DNA from: Deltaproteobacteria bacterium
GTDB taxonomy: Bacteria; Bdellovibrionota_F; JAHFAK01
Reading direction: 5' to 3'
NCBI GenBank assembly: GCA_023250585.1
Contig: JAHFAK010000057.1
Span: 5,245 to 13,952, forward strand
DNA: 8,708 nt
Shown: positions 6,828 through 8,708 of the stretch, piece after piece
Position numbering within the stretch: the first letter of the stretch is position 1
Layout of the letters: each line of letters starts with the position of its first letter
The notes under the pieces: model-generated
The model's input: only the letters and a program-made list of their open reading frames with translations
Told to the model about the DNA's origin: nothing
The model's database searches: none
Position numbers and translations under genes: made by a program

Positions 6828-6884
6828 TTTTAATAATAACATGTTTTTTATTGCTATACAAATAAAAAGTGATGAAACGTAACA

Positions 6885-6910
6885 ATGTCATTGTTTGCTC
6901 GCAATGACAT
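6885..6910. repeat. Inverted repeat (9-8-9) in the hsp20/mnmG divergent gap, candidate operator or REP-like remnant
   Basis: ATGTCATTG (6885-6893) and CAATGACAT (6902-6910) are exact reverse complements around an 8-nt spacer. The site lies in the 127-nt gap between divergent hsp20 and mnmG, 43 nt upstream of the longest possible hsp20 frame and 60 nt upstream of mnmG. The geometry resembles a dimeric repressor operator (as CIRCE does, 9-9-9), though the sequence is not CIRCE. Alternatively, on the minus strand it begins GTCATTGCGAGC, which resembles a dispersed palindromic repeat common in many bacterial genomes. A TATAGT at 6910-6915 could be a -10 box for mnmG without a convincing -35. Confidence 0.45.
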
Positions 6911-6969
6911 ATAGTTTAAAGCCCTCTTCCGTCTAGACATTACGAAGATGTTCATTTATAAGCTTACGT

Positions 6970-8708
6970 ATGCAAAATACTTTCGACATTATTGTTATTG
7001 GCGCTGGCCATGCAGGAATTGAAGCTTCTCTTGCTGCTGCTCGTATGGGAATGTCTACGTTAAATATTACGTTAACCATTGATAAAATAGGTGCGATGTC
7101 ATGTAACCCAGCCATTGGAGGATTAGCCAAAAGTCATTTGACCAAAGAGATTGATGCCCTTGGCGGTGAAATGGGAATTGCTACGGATGCCACCGCAATT
7201 CAGTATAAGATTCTCAATCGCAAAAAAGGCCCGGCGGTTCGAGCAACGCGAGCGCAAGTCGATCGTTTTGCGTATAATGACTTTATGAGACGTATATTTC
7301 TGAATGAAAAAAATCTGACCGTTTATCAAGGAGAAGCAAGTTCATTACTCATGAAAAAGGGTTCTGTAGCTGGAGTTACTACAGCCGCAGGAGACACTTT
7401 TCATTCTAAGGCAGTTATTATCACAACGGGCACATTTTTAAATGGGTTAATGCATACTGGAATGGAAGCTGTTTCTGGTGGACGAGTTGATGAACAAGAA
7501 TCAAAATCGCTATCAGATTCAATTCGTGACTTTGGATTTGCAATGGGAAGATTAAAAACGGGCACTGTTCCCCGGCTTCATCGAGATTCAATTGATTATT
7601 CGAAGATGAGTCTTCAGCCTGGCGATGATGATTATCTTCCCTTTTCACATAAGACAAAGACAAGGCTTACGGAGCATGTTCCGTGTTATCTGACGTATAC
7701 GAATAGTACAACTCATAAAATCATTGAAGATAATCTCGATCAATCACCTATGTATACGGGAAAAATTATCGGCATTGGCCCGCGCTACTGCCCTTCTATC
7801 GAAACCAAAATAGATAAATTTCGTGATAAAGAACGACACCAACTTTTTGTTGAACCTGAAGGATTAAATACTCCGTATATGTATATTAATGGTATGAGTA
7901 CATCGTTGCCGAAAGATGCTCAGGAGTATATGGTTCATTCCGTTGAAGGATTGGAAAATGCACAAATACTTATATATGGATATGCAGTTGAATACGATTA
8001 TATTCAACCAACTGAATTGTACGCGACGTTAGAAACAAAAAAAATTGGGAATCTGTATTTTGCCGGACAAATCAATGGAACTTCGGGTTACGAAGAAGCC
8101 GGCGCTCAAGGACTCATTGCTGGAATCAATGCTTGTCTTAAAATTAAGGAAGCAGAGCCATTAATTTTAGGAAGAGATGAAGCATATATGGGAGTTCTCG
8201 TAGATGATCTTGTCACCAAAGGCACGGAAGAGCCATATCGCATGTTTACCTCATGTGCTGAATATCGATTGCTTCTTCGCGAAAATAATGCAGACATTCG
8301 TTTAATGGAAAAAGGATTTAACCTTGGATTAATCAGCGAAGATGCATATCACAATCTTCAAAAGAAAATAGAAACAATCGAGGCACTTCGTCATGATTTA
8401 GAAAAGAAATTTATTAAGGCGCAGGACAAAGCTGTGAGTCTTTATTCATTTTTAAAGAGACCTGAAATTTCTTTTGCTGATCTGAAGCAATACTATCCAA
8501 CTCTTGAAAACATTTCCGATGATACGCTTAAAGAAGTAGAAACAGCAGCAAAATACGATGGGTACATTACCCGTCAAGAAGATGAAGTGAAAAAACTAAA
8601 AAGCCAAGAAAATATAAAAATTCCCGACACATTTTCGTATCAAGATATTCCGGGTCTCACTAAGGAATCACAAGAAAAGCTTGAAAAAATTCGTCCCAAA
8701 ACCCTCGG
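6970..8708 (+). CDS. mnmG: tRNA uridine-5-carboxymethylaminomethyl synthesis enzyme MnmG (GidA), 3' end cut by window
   Basis: 579 codons are present before the right edge, against about 629 residues in E. coli, so roughly 50 C-terminal residues are missing. With MnmE, MnmG installs the carboxymethylaminomethyl or aminomethyl group on U34 of certain tRNAs, using FAD, NADH and methylene-tetrahydrofolate. Visible hallmarks are the FAD-binding VIGAGHAGIEAS (9-20), CNPAIGG (45-51), KGPAVRA (86-92), TGTFLNG (153-159), SGGRVDEQESKSLS (169-182), GIGPRYCPSIE (268-278), NGMSTSLP (307-314), and AGQINGTSGYEEAGAQGL (365-382). Cys45 and Cys274 match the two functional cysteines of the family. Two conserved spots deviate: TGTVPR instead of TGTPPR (197-202), and Cys429 where FTSRAEYR normally has Arg. 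A stop at 6934-6936 and lack of other starts fix the ATG; the ribosome-binding site is weak. The gene is divergent from hsp20. Confidence 0.96.
   Translation, partial: MQNTFDIIVIGAGHAGIEASLAAARMGMSTLNITLTIDKIGAMSCNPAIGGLAKSHLTKEIDALGGEMGIATDATAIQYKILNRKKGPAVRATRAQVDRFAYNDFMRRIFLNEKNLTVYQGEASSLLMKKGSVAGVTTAAGDTFHSKAVIITTGTFLNGLMHTGMEAVSGGRVDEQESKSLSDSIRDFGFAMGRLKTGTVPRLHRDSIDYSKMSLQPGDDDYLPFSHKTKTRLTEHVPCYLTYTNSTTHKIIEDNLDQSPMYTGKIIGIGPRYCPSIETKIDKFRDKERHQLFVEPEGLNTPYMYINGMSTSLPKDAQEYMVHSVEGLENAQILIYGYAVEYDYIQPTELYATLETKKIGNLYFAGQINGTSGYEEAGAQGLIAGINACLKIKEAEPLILGRDEAYMGVLVDDLVTKGTEEPYRMFTSCAEYRLLLRENNADIRLMEKGFNLGLISEDAYHNLQKKIETIEALRHDLEKKFIKAQDKAVSLYSFLKRPEISFADLKQYYPTLENISDDTLKEVETAAKYDGYITRQEDEVKKLKSQENIKIPDTFSYQDIPGLTKESQEKLEKIRPKTL

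Noticed and set aside
6885-6910. CIRCE (HrcA) operator upstream of hsp20
   Set aside because: Arms are ATGTCATTG/CAATGACAT, not TTAGCACTC/GAGTGCTAA, and the spacer is 8, not 9.
6843-6969. oriC in the hsp20/mnmG gap
   Set aside because: No TTATCCACA-like DnaA boxes or AT-rich unwinding element were seen, and the gap is only 127 bp. A lone TTATCCAAA near 175 is inside coding sequence and is probably chance.
6933-8297. Minus-strand frames of 63-80 codons opposite mnmG
   Set aside because: They are antisense to a full set of MnmG motifs and lack their own ribosome-binding sites or recognisable domains.

Overview
The window is AT-rich DNA from a bacterium with ordinary bacterial housekeeping genes. 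The signal-peptide protein, the deltaproteobacteria-like Lon and the compact gene packing suggest a Gram-negative, possibly host-associated or reduced-genome lineage. A Dependentiae (TM6)-like origin is one possibility, but this is only a weak inference from protein flavour. There is no rRNA, tRNA, CRISPR array, recognisable transposase gene or phage gene in the window.

Layout, left to right. Positions 1-928 (minus strand) hold a gene for an exported protein of unknown function. It is broken by an apparent one-base frameshift near 285-287 and runs off the left edge. The 90-bp gap at 929-1018 carries its ribosome-binding site, a candidate promoter, and a perfect palindrome that matches the chromosomal parS centromere site. 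Next come five minus-strand genes, whose order of transcription is right to left: hsp20 (6333-6806), lon (3913-6330), a short CNNM/CorC-family membrane protein (2851-3912), a full-length CNNM/CorC paralogue (1447-2694), and a small GGQ release-factor-like protein (1019-1423). Gaps are 2, 0, 156 and 23 nt. The unusual 156-nt gap is almost filled by a perfect 39-bp inverted repeat (2723-2839) that looks like a small non-autonomous mobile element or a very long hairpin. On the right, mnmG (gidA) starts at 6970 on the plus strand and is cut by the right edge about 50 residues before its usual end.

How the genes fit together: Hsp20 holds unfolding proteins, Lon degrades damaged ones, and the GGQ protein resembles factors that release peptides from stalled ribosomes. 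The minus-strand cluster therefore has a protein-quality-control theme, with two Mg2+/Co2+-type membrane proteins embedded in it. MnmG modifies the wobble uridine of tRNAs. mnmG is classically close to oriC and to parAB, and gene orientation flips at mnmG. With a parS site 6 kb away, this suggests an origin-proximal stretch of chromosome, although no oriC is visible in the window itself.

I see no convincing undescribed multi-gene system. The most interesting signals are non-coding: the parS palindrome, the long inverted repeat between the CNNM paralogues, and a smaller 9-8-9 inverted repeat in the hsp20/mnmG divergent promoter region.
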